64,000 nucleotides of DNA, taken from contig NZ_LRUE01000002.1 in NCBI RefSeq assembly GCF_001550135.1, positions 124,001 through 188,000 on the forward strand, written 5' to 3'. The notes beneath the pieces were generated by a model. The model ran no database searches, was not told the origin of the DNA, and saw only the letters and a list, made by a program, of their open reading frames with translations. Below, one piece after another: positions 55,401 to 62,929 of the stretch (position 1 is its first letter; every line of letters starts with the position of its first letter). The stretch is from Pseudoalteromonas shioyasakiensis (lineage in GTDB: Bacteria > Pseudomonadota > Gammaproteobacteria > Enterobacterales > Alteromonadaceae). A program made the translations under genes and the position numbers.

Positions 55401-57170
55401 CAGGAAGAGCCAGAACAAGAACCAGTTGAAGAGCTTACCGAAGAGCCTATTACGGATGATTTAAGCGGTGAGTTTGATACCGATGAAATCGACTCACTAC
55501 TTGATGAGGTTGATGCAGAGTCAGAAGAACCTGAGTTAACAGATGAAAGTAGCTCAGATATTGATGACAATGCTGAGCAAGGCGATGAACTCGATGTAGC
55601 AGATATTGACTCATTACTTGATGAAGACGCTAGTGATGAGCAGGACTCTGACGTTGATGATGAGCTCGAAGAGCTTATTCAGCAAACAAATGAGCTGAAG
55701 CAAGACACTGAAGCGCAGATATCAGATTTAAGTCATGAACAGAGTGACAGTGCAGATCATGATGAGAATCTACAAGAGTCGCTAGAAGATTTAGCCGATG
55801 CTGATCAAGCGGTTGATGACATGAATGTTGAATCGATTGCATCAGAGTTGGTTGATGATACGGATGATAGTGACGAAGTTGATATCGATGAAGCGCTTAA
55901 TCAAGAGTTTAATGAAGATAGCGATGAGCTATTAGATGAAGATGATAGCCTTGACGAGTTTGATGATCCATCACTGAAAAGTGTCGATGAGTTATTAAAT
56001 GAAATTGGTGAAGATGATGACTATGTCGAAGCACCAGACTGGTCAATAGATGAACCAGAGCAAGACATAGAAGAAGTTGAAATTGATTTAGGCGATGATC
56101 CGCTAGCAGATGAAGACCTAACTGATGAATTTGATTTAACTGCTGACGAAGAGCCATTACAGCAAGATACCGTGACTCCTAGCCAAGAGCTGGAAGAGTA
56201 TCCTGAACTTGAGCTAGATGAAGCCGGTTTTGAATTGGATGAATCTGATGAAGACATTTCTGGTGAGTTAGATGAAGATGCACCATTACAGTTAAGTCAG
56301 GCAGAGCAAGACCTTGCTAATTCATTAGCAACGGGTAATGAGCTTGATCAGCTAGACGATGATTTTGATGATGAGATCTTGCTTGATAATGAATTTACAG
56401 AAGATGATATTCTTGACCCTGAGGACGACTTATCGGATCAATCACAGAGTGAAAGCACAACAGAGTTAACGAGCGAAGCGCCAACTGACGATGAGGTGGC
56501 TGATAGCCAAGACGAATTAGAGGAGTTCCCTGAATTCGAATTGGATGATATTGAACTTGATGATGCCGTAGAAGCTGAACAAACATTAGCTGATATCGAG
56601 TCTAATTTAGCTGACGAGGCTGATTTAAGTGAGCTGTCAGACGATGAAATCGATGATGATTTTATGGCTGACCTTACTCAAACAGACTTTGATGCGCTGT
56701 TAAATGAATTAGCAGAGCCAGATGAAGCTGATATTGCTGATGCCAGTGAGTTCGACGTTGATTTTAATGCACTATTAAATGAAGACTTACAGGGTGAAAG
56801 CGAACAGCCAGTTGAACCTGAAGTACAGGCATTAGATTCCGAGGAGCAACAAACTACTTCAACGGATGAGTTTGTAGATATCGATTCATTACTTGAACAA
56901 AGTGACGATGAAGCACTCGACCACGAACCTTATGATGAGGTTGATATGGATGTAGGGCTGAGTGATTTTAATGACTTACTAGCAGGCGATAACCCAACTG
57001 ATGTTGATGCCGAAAGTGGTGGTTACTCAGCAAAACTGGATTTAGCTCGGGCATATATTGAAATAGACGACTTTGACTCAGCGCTGCAAGCCGTTGAAGA
57101 TGTTATTGCCAATGGCCCAGAGGAAGTGCAAGAAGAAGCACAATCACTTAAAGCTAAAATTAACGAGTAA
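52482..57170 (+). CDS. fimV: FimV/HubP-like polar landmark protein
   Basis: A 1562-residue protein with a signal peptide (about 1-21, ending TYS). A FimV-type LysM-like region follows (about 40-100: IGPIKPTDTLWRIAAKIRPD, then SIYQVMQALYDKNPSSFLDQ), then a periplasmic coiled coil (about 135-250), one membrane helix (about 258-283: FVLGALMFIPALLIIAAVVM), a very long acidic cytoplasmic region (about 290-1510) with tandem repeats, and the C-terminal FimV domain (about 1512-1562: YSAKLDLARAYIEIDDFDSA). This architecture matches HubP of Vibrio/Shewanella, which recruits ParA-type proteins and flagellar and chemotaxis machinery to the pole. The unusual length comes from the repeats. It is the last gene of pdxB-asd-fimV and is followed by a terminator. 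Confidence 0.93.
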   Translation: MRGLATLFILASALVVTPTYSDEGTTLKGPKGVDYGAQGRSIGPIKPTDTLWRIAAKIRPDNSVSIYQVMQALYDKNPSSFLDQNLNHMRDGAYLKIPTIAEMRAVNPTLAKARSEQDDELWEKKKNGTLTTAEINESQKKVTQARKVDVDEAKQELKQEINTIKTEQGTQLVELQKQFKSSVENVEEILAENNKLKKQLSGISKELETVRDQLGQDSEIQKQLKELINKQNEIIEQQKAKKIEEDSGFSFSSLLSNPFVLGALMFIPALLIIAAVVMFLKKRNSTNDDTDASDDDEFLPQSPSYNADDDLEPIIETDPLVPDPVEDNDDLSVRLDDDLDQDMLPDDDIIFDDSIDDSFDEDDSVLNQDELEGLLSDDIEFNDESSSSADDDDLDAFLQQDFDQTDDDSLGDEIDLDSEQPQADSSGDILSADDIDDLFDTDEGDSLDNANDEMAALSEELAEDDAEDDFDIDSLIDEQNNTDSNQDVNLDDIDDLLDENNDASTTNVEAELIDEDDFDIDSLIDEAQTEEPATEANDSLESDDLDEALDVDDIDSLLDEAQEEAPVEEPSADELIDEDDFDIDSLIDDAQTEEPAAETNDALENDDLDDALDVDDIDSLLDEVQEEAPTEEPSADDLIDEDELDDALDVDDIDSLLDETQAEPEAELVEEQPEELAEEPSADDLIDEDELDDALDVDDIDSLLDEAQAEPEAELVEEQPEELVEEPSADDLIDEDELDDDIDSLLDETQAEPEAELVEEQPEKLVEEPSADDLIDEDELDDALDVDDIDSLLDEAQPEQEPEAELVEEPSADDLIDEDELDDELDVDDIDSLLDEAQAEPEAELVEEQPEKLVEEPSADDLIDEDELGDELDVDDIDSLLDEAQTEQEPETEFVDEQPEELVEEPSSHDLIDEDELDDDLDVDDIDSLLYEAQEEPESEKLVEEPSADDLIDKDELNDDLDVDDIDSLLDEAQEEPEQEPVEELTEEPITDDLSGEFDTDEIDSLLDEVDAESEEPELTDESSSDIDDNAEQGDELDVADIDSLLDEDASDEQDSDVDDELEELIQQTNELKQDTEAQISDLSHEQSDSADHDENLQESLEDLADADQAVDDMNVESIASELVDDTDDSDEVDIDEALNQEFNEDSDELLDEDDSLDEFDDPSLKSVDELLNEIGEDDDYVEAPDWSIDEPEQDIEEVEIDLGDDPLADEDLTDEFDLTADEEPLQQDTVTPSQELEEYPELELDEAGFELDESDEDISGELDEDAPLQLSQAEQDLANSLATGNELDQLDDDFDDEILLDNEFTEDDILDPEDDLSDQSQSESTTELTSEAPTDDEVADSQDELEEFPEFELDDIELDDAVEAEQTLADIESNLADEADLSELSDDEIDDDFMADLTQTDFDALLNELAEPDEADIADASEFDVDFNALLNEDLQGESEQPVEPEVQALDSEEQQTTSTDEFVDIDSLLEQSDDEALDHEPYDEVDMDVGLSDFNDLLAGDNPTDVDAESGGYSAKLDLARAYIEIDDFDSALQAVEDVIANGPEEVQEEAQSLKAKINE
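54090..55470 (+). repeat. In-frame tandem repeat array inside the fimV-like gene
   Basis: About ten near-identical in-frame units, each built on PSADDLIDEDELDD followed by LDVDDIDSLLDEAQ and an acidic EPEAELVEE spacer. Measured from successive GAAGAACC starts (54372, 54513, 54654, 54780, 54903, 55044, 55191, 55311) the unit length is 141, 141, 126, 123, 141, 147 and 120 bases, i.e. 40-49 codons. High DNA identity between units suggests recent tandem duplication. One unit (about 54654-54779) lacks five codons, and one has a Tyr for Asp (SLLYEAQ). Confidence 0.9.
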
Positions 57171-57186
57171 TAAGTAAAACTGACAG

Positions 57187-57217
57187 TAAAAAACCGAGCA
57201 ACTAGCTCGGTTTTTTG
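57187..57217. terminator. Terminator between fimV and the M28 peptidase gene
   Basis: AAAAAACCGAGC-AACTA-GCTCGGTTTTTT between convergent genes, with A and T runs on each side. Confidence 0.9.
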
Positions 57218-57231
57218 TATCTAAGCGAAGG

Positions 57232-58857
57232 TTATTGTTTGTCTTGTAAGCGACGAGCTTTGAAGTCAGACTCGGCTTTCCACTTAGGCCAATCGCCGTT
57301 ATCAGCAAGTTTGGCAGCAATATCAACAATCAGTTCAATATCTTGCTCAACACCGCCCATAGACCAATCCGCTGAATAGTCGTCAGCTTCTTTATGATAT
57401 TTGTGCGCGATGTAATCAGGATCTGTATCACCTAAACTCATAAATAGTAAGCTAGGAACGCCTTGTTTAGCTAAAGAGAAGTGATCAGAGCGGAAGAACA
57501 AACCATTTTGAGGACGAGGGTCCATTTTTACATGACGACCTTGTGCTTTCGCTGCATCCGCAAGGTAGTCTTCCATTTCAGACATGCCTTTACCGTATTG
57601 TAATATGTAGTCAACGCCGTCTAGCACGTTCATACCATCAATATTAAGAAGCGCGACCATTTGCTTGGTTGGTACAATCTCGCCAGTAGCGAATTGTTCT
57701 GAGCCAATAAGCCCTGTTTCTTCGGCCGTAAAGTTGGCAAAGATAATAGAGCGTTTAAATGGTTTTTTCTTATGCATTTCAGTAAGAATACGGGCTATTT
57801 CAACCGTTGCTGCGCTACCTGATGCGTTATCAACAGCACCATTGTAGATTTTCACGCCGTCATCAGTTTGCTTGGTGCCAAAGTGGTCCCAGTGCGCACC
57901 AATTACAATGTACTCATCAGGAGTTTCGCTACCTTTAAGCGTTGCAACAACATTATGCGATTGCGCTTGAGAGATATCACTTTTCAGTGTCAGCGCTGCT
58001 TTCGCTTTTAAGTCGACAGGTTTAAAGTCAGCTTTTAGTGCGTTGGCTTTTTCAGTTTGATAATCAAGGCCAGCTTGAGCAAAAATTTCATTTGCCGCTT
58101 GCTCATCAATCCAACCCATTACAGGGATGTCAGAAGCATTCTTATCTTGGTCGATTAAGGTATATTTGCTACCCGTGTTCGAGCTTTCTACAACGCCCCA
58201 AGGGTATGCGGCAGGAGCCGTTTCGTGAACGATAAATACTGCTTTTGCACCTTGGCGAGCACCTTCTTCATATTTGTAAGTCCAACGACCGTAGTAGGTC
58301 ATAGCATTACCGGTGAAAAGCGTGTCGTCTTGGGTGGCAAAACCAGGATCATTAACAAGCACGATAATTGTTTTGTCTTTTACATCAATATCTGCAAAGT
58401 CATCCCAATTATATTCAGGTGCATTAATACCATAGCCAACAAACACAACATCAGAGCCATCAATGTTGATTTCAGGGTTAATTTGTTGGGTACGGGCGGT
58501 AAAATCACTGCCAGCATTAAAGCTTAAATCACCCACTTGTAAGGTCATGTTTTGATCTGGAGTGAGTTTTGCCATGGTAACTGGCTGTAAAAATTCGCCA
58601 TTAAAACTACCGCTTAAGCCGAGTTTTTTATACTCGTCGGCTAAATAATTAATGGTTAGTGTTTCGCCTTCAGTTAAAGGGCCACGGCCTAAGAATTCAT
58701 CAGAGGCGAGGGTTTTAATATGTGAGCGTACATTGGCAATGTTTACGGCTTCATTGCTTTCAGCGTTCGGTTTATCAGTGCTTGTTGTTGGTTGCTCAGA
58801 GCAGCCGAATAAACCAATTGCAAGTGCCAAGCTTGCATACTTAAGGTGAGTTGTCAT
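57232..58857 (-). CDS. M28-family zinc aminopeptidase lipoprotein
   Basis: From the ATG at 58857 the protein starts MTTHLKYASLALAIGLFGC, a lipoprotein signal with Cys19, and has 541 residues; an alternative GTG start at 58878 is less likely. The M28 metal ligands are visible: IGAHWDHFG (His, Asp), NGAVDNASGSAATVEIARIL (Asp), ANFTAEETGLIGSEQF (Glu), NIDGMNVLDG (Asp) and FFRSDHFSLAKQG (His). A protease-associated (PA)-type region lies at about 150-290. It probably cleaves amino-terminal residues from peptides in the envelope. It is convergent with fimV, where truA is found in many relatives. Confidence 0.9.
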   Translation of the reverse strand: MTTHLKYASLALAIGLFGCSEQPTTSTDKPNAESNEAVNIANVRSHIKTLASDEFLGRGPLTEGETLTINYLADEYKKLGLSGSFNGEFLQPVTMAKLTPDQNMTLQVGDLSFNAGSDFTARTQQINPEINIDGSDVVFVGYGINAPEYNWDDFADIDVKDKTIIVLVNDPGFATQDDTLFTGNAMTYYGRWTYKYEEGARQGAKAVFIVHETAPAAYPWGVVESSNTGSKYTLIDQDKNASDIPVMGWIDEQAANEIFAQAGLDYQTEKANALKADFKPVDLKAKAALTLKSDISQAQSHNVVATLKGSETPDEYIVIGAHWDHFGTKQTDDGVKIYNGAVDNASGSAATVEIARILTEMHKKKPFKRSIIFANFTAEETGLIGSEQFATGEIVPTKQMVALLNIDGMNVLDGVDYILQYGKGMSEMEDYLADAAKAQGRHVKMDPRPQNGLFFRSDHFSLAKQGVPSLLFMSLGDTDPDYIAHKYHKEADDYSADWSMGGVEQDIELIVDIAAKLADNGDWPKWKAESDFKARRLQDKQ

Positions 58858-58943
58858 AGTTTTTCTGGTTGATTGCACAGGGTTTCACTATATGGGACGC
58901 GAAGGGGGGCTGTCCAGAAAGAGTCTACAAATAACTAATTATT

Positions 58944-58978
58944 CAGGATGAAAGGATAATAATGCACCTTTCATCCTG
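58944..58978 (-). terminator. Hairpin after the metallo-hydrolase gene
   Basis: CAGGATGAAAG at 58944-58954 pairs with CTTTCATCCTG at 58968-58978 across a 13-base loop. It follows the stop codon at 58985 on the minus strand. There is no T run, so termination is uncertain. Confidence 0.5.
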
Positions 58979-58984
58979 TCAATT

Positions 58985-60064
58985 TTACCACCACGCTTTA
59001 TCAATCGCCGTATCTTGAATTTTAAATACCTCTCCAACTAGCGGAGTACTCAGTGATACTTGCTCTTGTCCTGCCTTTTTAGCGACACGTTTAAGTGGGT
59101 CATACCAAGCATGAAAGGCCAGATCGAATGTTCCATTATGCACTGGCACCATCACATCACCTTGTAAATCGAGGTGAGCTTGTACTGATTGTTCTGGTGT
59201 CATGTGAATGTCAGCCCAGTCTTTGTCGTAAGCACCGGTTTCAATAAAAGTGATATCAAACGGCCCATAACGATTACCAATTTCTTTAAAGCCAGCAAAA
59301 TAGCCAGAGTCACCGCTAAAATAAAAGCGCTTGTCATTTATTTTAATAGCCCAAGAGCCCCAAAGAGTTTTATTGCCGTCTGTTAAACCTCGGCCAGAAA
59401 AGTGCTGGGTTGGGGTAAATACAATTTGGCTATTTGCCATATTTTGCTCTTGCCACCAATCAAAGCTATGGACTTTTTGTTTATCAACGCCCCATTTTTT
59501 CAGGTCGTTTTCGACTCCTAATGGCACATAAAAAGAATCTGTTTTATCAACAAGCTGTTTAATTGCTGCTTTATCTAAGTGATCATAATGGTTGTGCGAA
59601 ATAAACACCTTGGCAATGTTTGGTAGCTCTGCAATGCTGATAGGTGTTGGCTGAAAGCGCTTGGGTCCCATGAATGAAAAAGGCGAAGCGCGTTCTGAAA
59701 ATACCGGATCAAATAGCCAGTATTCACCATACACTTTCGCTAAAATAGAGGAGTGACCTAATTTCACAAAATGCACTGTGTCATTAGATAAACGCTCAAG
59801 CTGTGCATGAGAAACACAGTGCATAGGCAGTTCACCTTTTGGCTCTGCATCAATTTTCTTTTCTGTAATAAAGCGTTTGAAGATACCTAGCGTTTTCTTA
59901 AAGCTGGGTCTTTCTACCTCAGCAGTATTGTGGAACTTGCCATCAGATAATTGCGCAGAGTGGCTGTTATCACTCACGCCTTCAGCGGCTAATTGATTAT
60001 TCATAATTAACACTCCTATCACGATGCATAGAGTGGCGATTGCGAGCCATTTTAGAAATTTCAT
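58985..60064 (-). CDS. Membrane-anchored MBL-fold metallo-hydrolase (NAPE-PLD/UlaG-like)
   Basis: A 359-residue protein with an N-terminal signal anchor (about 4-22) and an MBL domain (about 85-340). The metal motif is SHNHYDHLDKAAI (about 156-168), with FSGDSGYFAGFKEIG carrying the bridging Asp and VPVHNGTFDLAFHAW a later His. This subfamily (lactamase_B_2) is related to NAPE-phospholipase D and UlaG. In Alteromonadales such genes are usually next to a TetR gene, as here. The substrate is unknown. A perfect operator-like palindrome lies in the shared promoter region. Confidence 0.88.
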   Translation of the reverse strand: MKFLKWLAIATLCIVIGVLIMNNQLAAEGVSDNSHSAQLSDGKFHNTAEVERPSFKKTLGIFKRFITEKKIDAEPKGELPMHCVSHAQLERLSNDTVHFVKLGHSSILAKVYGEYWLFDPVFSERASPFSFMGPKRFQPTPISIAELPNIAKVFISHNHYDHLDKAAIKQLVDKTDSFYVPLGVENDLKKWGVDKQKVHSFDWWQEQNMANSQIVFTPTQHFSGRGLTDGNKTLWGSWAIKINDKRFYFSGDSGYFAGFKEIGNRYGPFDITFIETGAYDKDWADIHMTPEQSVQAHLDLQGDVMVPVHNGTFDLAFHAWYDPLKRVAKKAGQEQVSLSTPLVGEVFKIQDTAIDKAWW

Positions 60065-60079
60065 ATCGTCACCATAAGT

Positions 60080-60138
60080 AAACTACACGGTGTAGTTTTT
60101 CATGGTTTGCTATAAAAGTAAACTATCTAGTGCATTTT
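60080..60138. promoter_or_regulatory. Palindromic operator pair for the TetR regulator
   Basis: AAACTACAC-G-GTGTAGTTT at 60080-60098 is a perfect 19-base palindrome. A second, weaker copy (AAACTATCTAGTGCATTTT, 13 of 19 identical) is at 60120-60138. They lie 15 and 41 bases from the divergent start codons at 60064 and 60180, where a TetR dimer would repress both. Palindromes of this length are typical TetR operators. Confidence 0.75.
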
Positions 60139-60179
60139 TTATTTTTGCGTTACACTAGTAACCCTTATCGGAGGGGTCC

Positions 60180-60773
60180 ATGAAATTATCACAGAGAAAA
60201 CGATTAGATATTTTGAATGCAGCTGAGACATTGTTTTTTCAGCAAGGTGTTGAGCATACCAGTATGGATCAGGTTGCAAGCTTAGCGGGTGCCTCAAAGC
60301 GTACCGTATATAATCACTTTGAAAATAAAGATGTGTTGTTTCAAGCCATTCTAGTGTTTATGTTTGAAAAAGTCCGCCAAGAGCAAGCGGTTGTATTTGA
60401 TGCCGCTGTTCCAATTGCACAGCAGTTAACACGCATTGCTGAACAAGAAGTGGCACTTTTGACCTCTGAAGAGTTTTTAAAAGTAGCGAAAGTCGCTTTT
60501 ATGCAGATGTTACAGCAGCCTGATTTAGCAAAATCATTAGCCAGTAATAACATGGGCTGTATGCAAGATCTGGTGGCGTTTTTAGAAGCGGGTGTGCAAG
60601 CACAGGTTTTAACGATTGATGATGTTGAGTTTGCAGCGAAACAGTTTGTGTATCAGTTAAAGTCGCTGATCTTTTATCCGTTGCTGTATGGCTTTGAGCG
60701 CCAAGAAGGCGACTCTGATAACAAAGTAATAAGCGAAACTGTAAAAATGTTCTTAGCGCGTTATGGGCGCTGA
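60180..60773 (+). CDS. TetR/AcrR-family transcriptional repressor
   Basis: A 197-residue regulator with the TetR helix-turn-helix (about 9-55: RLDILNAAETLFFQQGVEHT, then VASLAGASKRTVYNHFENKD) and a mostly helical effector domain (about 70-195). Loss of repression is expected when a ligand enters the C-terminal pocket. It is divergent from the MBL-fold hydrolase with an operator-like palindrome between them, so the pair is probably a small ligand-responsive unit. The start ATG at 60180 follows GAGGGG. Confidence 0.9.
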   Translation: MKLSQRKRLDILNAAETLFFQQGVEHTSMDQVASLAGASKRTVYNHFENKDVLFQAILVFMFEKVRQEQAVVFDAAVPIAQQLTRIAEQEVALLTSEEFLKVAKVAFMQMLQQPDLAKSLASNNMGCMQDLVAFLEAGVQAQVLTIDDVEFAAKQFVYQLKSLIFYPLLYGFERQEGDSDNKVISETVKMFLARYGR

Positions 60774-60786
60774 TATTTTGGAACAT

Positions 60787-60815
60787 AAAAAAGCCCGCTT
60801 AATGCGGGCTTTTTA
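60787..60815. terminator. Terminator between the TetR gene and lipA
   Basis: AAAAAAGCCCGC-TTAAT-GCGGGCTTTTT between convergent genes. Confidence 0.9.
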
Positions 60816-60832
60816 AATATCTGCAAGAAGGT

Positions 60833-61798
60833 TTACTTCACTTCTTTACCAGCTGCTTGTTGGTCAGCATGGTAGCTTGAGCGAACAAATGGACCACAGG
60901 CCGCATGTGTAAAGCCAATTTCGTCTGCATAATCTTTTAATGCATCAAACTCCGCTGGCGGCACATAGCGTTTAACCGGTAAGTGGTGCTTAGAAGGTTG
61001 TAGGTATTGACCTACTGTTAGCATATCAACGTTATGCTCGCGTAAGTCACGTAACACTTCTTCGATTTCGCTAATTTCTTCACCTAAACCTACCATCAAA
61101 CCAGACTTAGTTTTCACATCTGGATGTGCTTCTTTAAAGCGACGTAACAGCTCAAGTGACCATTTATAGTCAGCACCTGGGCGCGCTAATTTGTATAAAC
61201 GCGGTGCTGTTTCTAGGTTGTGGTTAAATACATCTGGCGGCGTCTCGATTAAGATATCAAGGGCTCTGTCCATACGACCACGGAAATCAGGTACTAGAAT
61301 TTCAATCGTGATTTCTGGGTTGTGCTTACGAATTTCACGAATACAGTCAGCAAAGTGCTGTGCACCACCATCACGTAAATCATCACGGTCTACTGAGGTG
61401 ATTACAACATAGCTTAGCTTCATGTCTTTAATAGTCAGCGCTAGCTTTTCAGGCTCAGCTGCGTCTGGCTTCAATGGACGGCCATGGGCAACATCACAGA
61501 ACGGACAACGACGAGTACAAATAGCACCTAAGATCATGAAAGTCGCAGTACCATGGTTGAAGCATTCAGATAGGTTAGGGCACGAAGCCTCTTCACACAC
61601 TGAGTGTAAACCATGTTTACGCATCGCTTGTTTAATACCATCAATACGTTCAGTTGATTTTGGTAAGCGAATTTTTAGCCACTCTGGCTTACGCAACATT
61701 TCGTTTTTTTCAGTCGGTAAAACTTTAACTGGGATCAGTGCCATTTTTTCTGCATCACGCAGTTTTACGCCTGGTTCCATTTTGACTGGTTTATTCAT
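60833..61798 (-). CDS. lipA: Lipoyl synthase LipA
   Basis: A 321-residue radical-SAM enzyme that inserts two sulfurs into octanoyl groups on lipoyl domains. Both iron-sulfur sites are present: the auxiliary cluster [12 protein letters not shown] (CxxxxCxxxxxC, about 68-79) and the radical SAM motif CTRRCPFCD (CxxxCxxC, about 94-102). The conserved [10 protein letters not shown] end is present. Its ATG overlaps the lipB stop by four bases (ATGA). It is the last gene of dacA-ybeD-lipB-lipA and is followed by a terminator. Confidence 0.97.
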   Translation of the reverse strand: MNKPVKMEPGVKLRDAEKMALIPVKVLPTEKNEMLRKPEWLKIRLPKSTERIDGIKQAMRKHGLHSVCEEASCPNLSECFNHGTATFMILGAICTRRCPFCDVAHGRPLKPDAAEPEKLALTIKDMKLSYVVITSVDRDDLRDGGAQHFADCIREIRKHNPEITIEILVPDFRGRMDRALDILIETPPDVFNHNLETAPRLYKLARPGADYKWSLELLRRFKEAHPDVKTKSGLMVGLGEEISEIEEVLRDLREHNVDMLTVGQYLQPSKHHLPVKRYVPPAEFDALKDYADEIGFTHAACGPFVRSSYHADQQAAGKEVK

Positions 61799-62448
61799 TC
61801 GTTTTCAAACCCTTCAGTGTGCTTAACCACAGTAGCATTAAGCTTTTTAATCATGTGTTTTACAAGCCCTGCACCTGCTTGCTCGAGGTTTTGCGGACCG
61901 TTAAGATCGGTTGTTTGCACCATGTTCATGCCAGCATAGCCGCATGGATTAATACGTAAGAATGGACTTAGATCCATACTTACATTTAGTGCTAAACCGT
62001 GGAAAGAGCAACCGCGGCGAACGCGAAGGCCTAATGAGGCAACTTTGCTGTCGTTAACGTAAACACCGGGTGCGTCCGCTTTCGCGTAGGCATCAATGTC
62101 GTAGTCTTTTAACGTATCAATAATGCACTCTTCAAGCCAGGTTACCAGCTCCCTTACACCAATGTTTAAACGACGTAAGTTGAATAGCACATACATCATT
62201 TGTTGGCCTGGTCCGTGATAGGTAACTTGACCACCACGATCCACTTGGATCACTTCGATATCACCGGTATTTAATAAGTGCTCAGCTTTGCCTGCTTGGC
62301 CTTGCGTAAATACTGGCTCGTGCTCTACAAGCCAAATTTCATCTGCTGTGTGCTCATCACGGGTGTCGGTAAAAGATTGCATTTTTTGCCAAATTGGCAT
62401 GTAACGCTGACGACCTAGTTGACGAACGATTAATTCTCTTTCGCTCAC
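61795..62448 (-). CDS. lipB: Octanoyltransferase LipB
   Basis: A 217-residue enzyme that moves octanoate from acyl-carrier protein to lipoyl domains. Catalytic Cys and Lys are in [18 protein letters not shown] and [12 protein letters not shown]; the substrate-binding stretch is [20 protein letters not shown]. It is coupled to lipA by a four-base overlap and lies 19 bases after ybeD. Together LipB and LipA form the endogenous lipoate pathway for pyruvate and 2-oxoglutarate dehydrogenases. Confidence 0.97.
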   Translation of the reverse strand: MSERELIVRQLGRQRYMPIWQKMQSFTDTRDEHTADEIWLVEHEPVFTQGQAGKAEHLLNTGDIEVIQVDRGGQVTYHGPGQQMMYVLFNLRRLNIGVRELVTWLEECIIDTLKDYDIDAYAKADAPGVYVNDSKVASLGLRVRRGCSFHGLALNVSMDLSPFLRINPCGYAGMNMVQTTDLNGPQNLEQAGAGLVKHMIKKLNATVVKHTEGFENE

Positions 62449-62467
62449 GATTTACTCCGTAATCGGC

Positions 62468-62746
62468 CTATAGCATGTGACGTACGTCATCGATGTTGCT
62501 GATCACGTTGTAAATTTCTTCAATGTGCTCTTTACTTGTAACGGTTGCTACAAGCGTTACAGATTCGTAATTACCTTTGCTGCTTGGTTTTACCTTTGGC
62601 GCATAATCGCCAGGTGCAATTGGTTGCAGCTTTTCTAGGATCTGATCTGTTAGATTTACGTTAGCTAAGCCCATGATTTTAAATGTGAATGGGCATGGGA
62701 AATCTAAATACTCGTCAAACTTAGTATTTTTTACAGGTTGAACCAC
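62468..62746 (-). CDS. ybeD: YbeD (DUF493/UPF0250) protein
   Basis: A 92-residue ACT-like fold protein: [20 protein letters not shown] near the N-terminus, [20 protein letters not shown] in the middle, ending DDVRHML. Its position between dacA and lipB is conserved in gammaproteobacteria. A regulatory role has been guessed from its resemblance to ACT domains, but none is proven. Confidence 0.93.
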   Translation of the reverse strand: MVQPVKNTKFDEYLDFPCPFTFKIMGLANVNLTDQILEKLQPIAPGDYAPKVKPSSKGNYESVTLVATVTSKEHIEEIYNVISNIDDVRHML

Positions 62747-62884
62747 GACGGTGACTCCTCAAACAGTGAGTGTGCTTAATAGAGGTCTTCTCTGCCATTT
62801 CTTGGCGTTAAGCAAACTTAGATTACGACGCACTCGACCCAGCGCGACTGATATGGGGCGCATTCTATCATTTTTCAGACAAAA

Positions 62885-62912
62885 AAAAACGCCTTGCGGT
62901 GCAAGGCGTTTA
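62885..62912 (-). terminator. Intrinsic terminator after dacA
   Basis: On the minus strand AAACGCCTTGC-ACC-GCAAGGCGTTTTTTTTT follows the dacA stop at 62930. It separates dacA from ybeD, so ybeD-lipB-lipA probably has its own promoter in 62747-62884. Confidence 0.88.
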
Positions 62913-62929
62913 TAAACTTTATGACCAGA

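Noticed and set aside
53936-56257. Repeats in the fimV region as a possible CRISPR array
   Set aside because: Units are in frame, 120-147 bases long and contain no unique spacers between short palindromic repeats. They are protein-coding tandem repeats.
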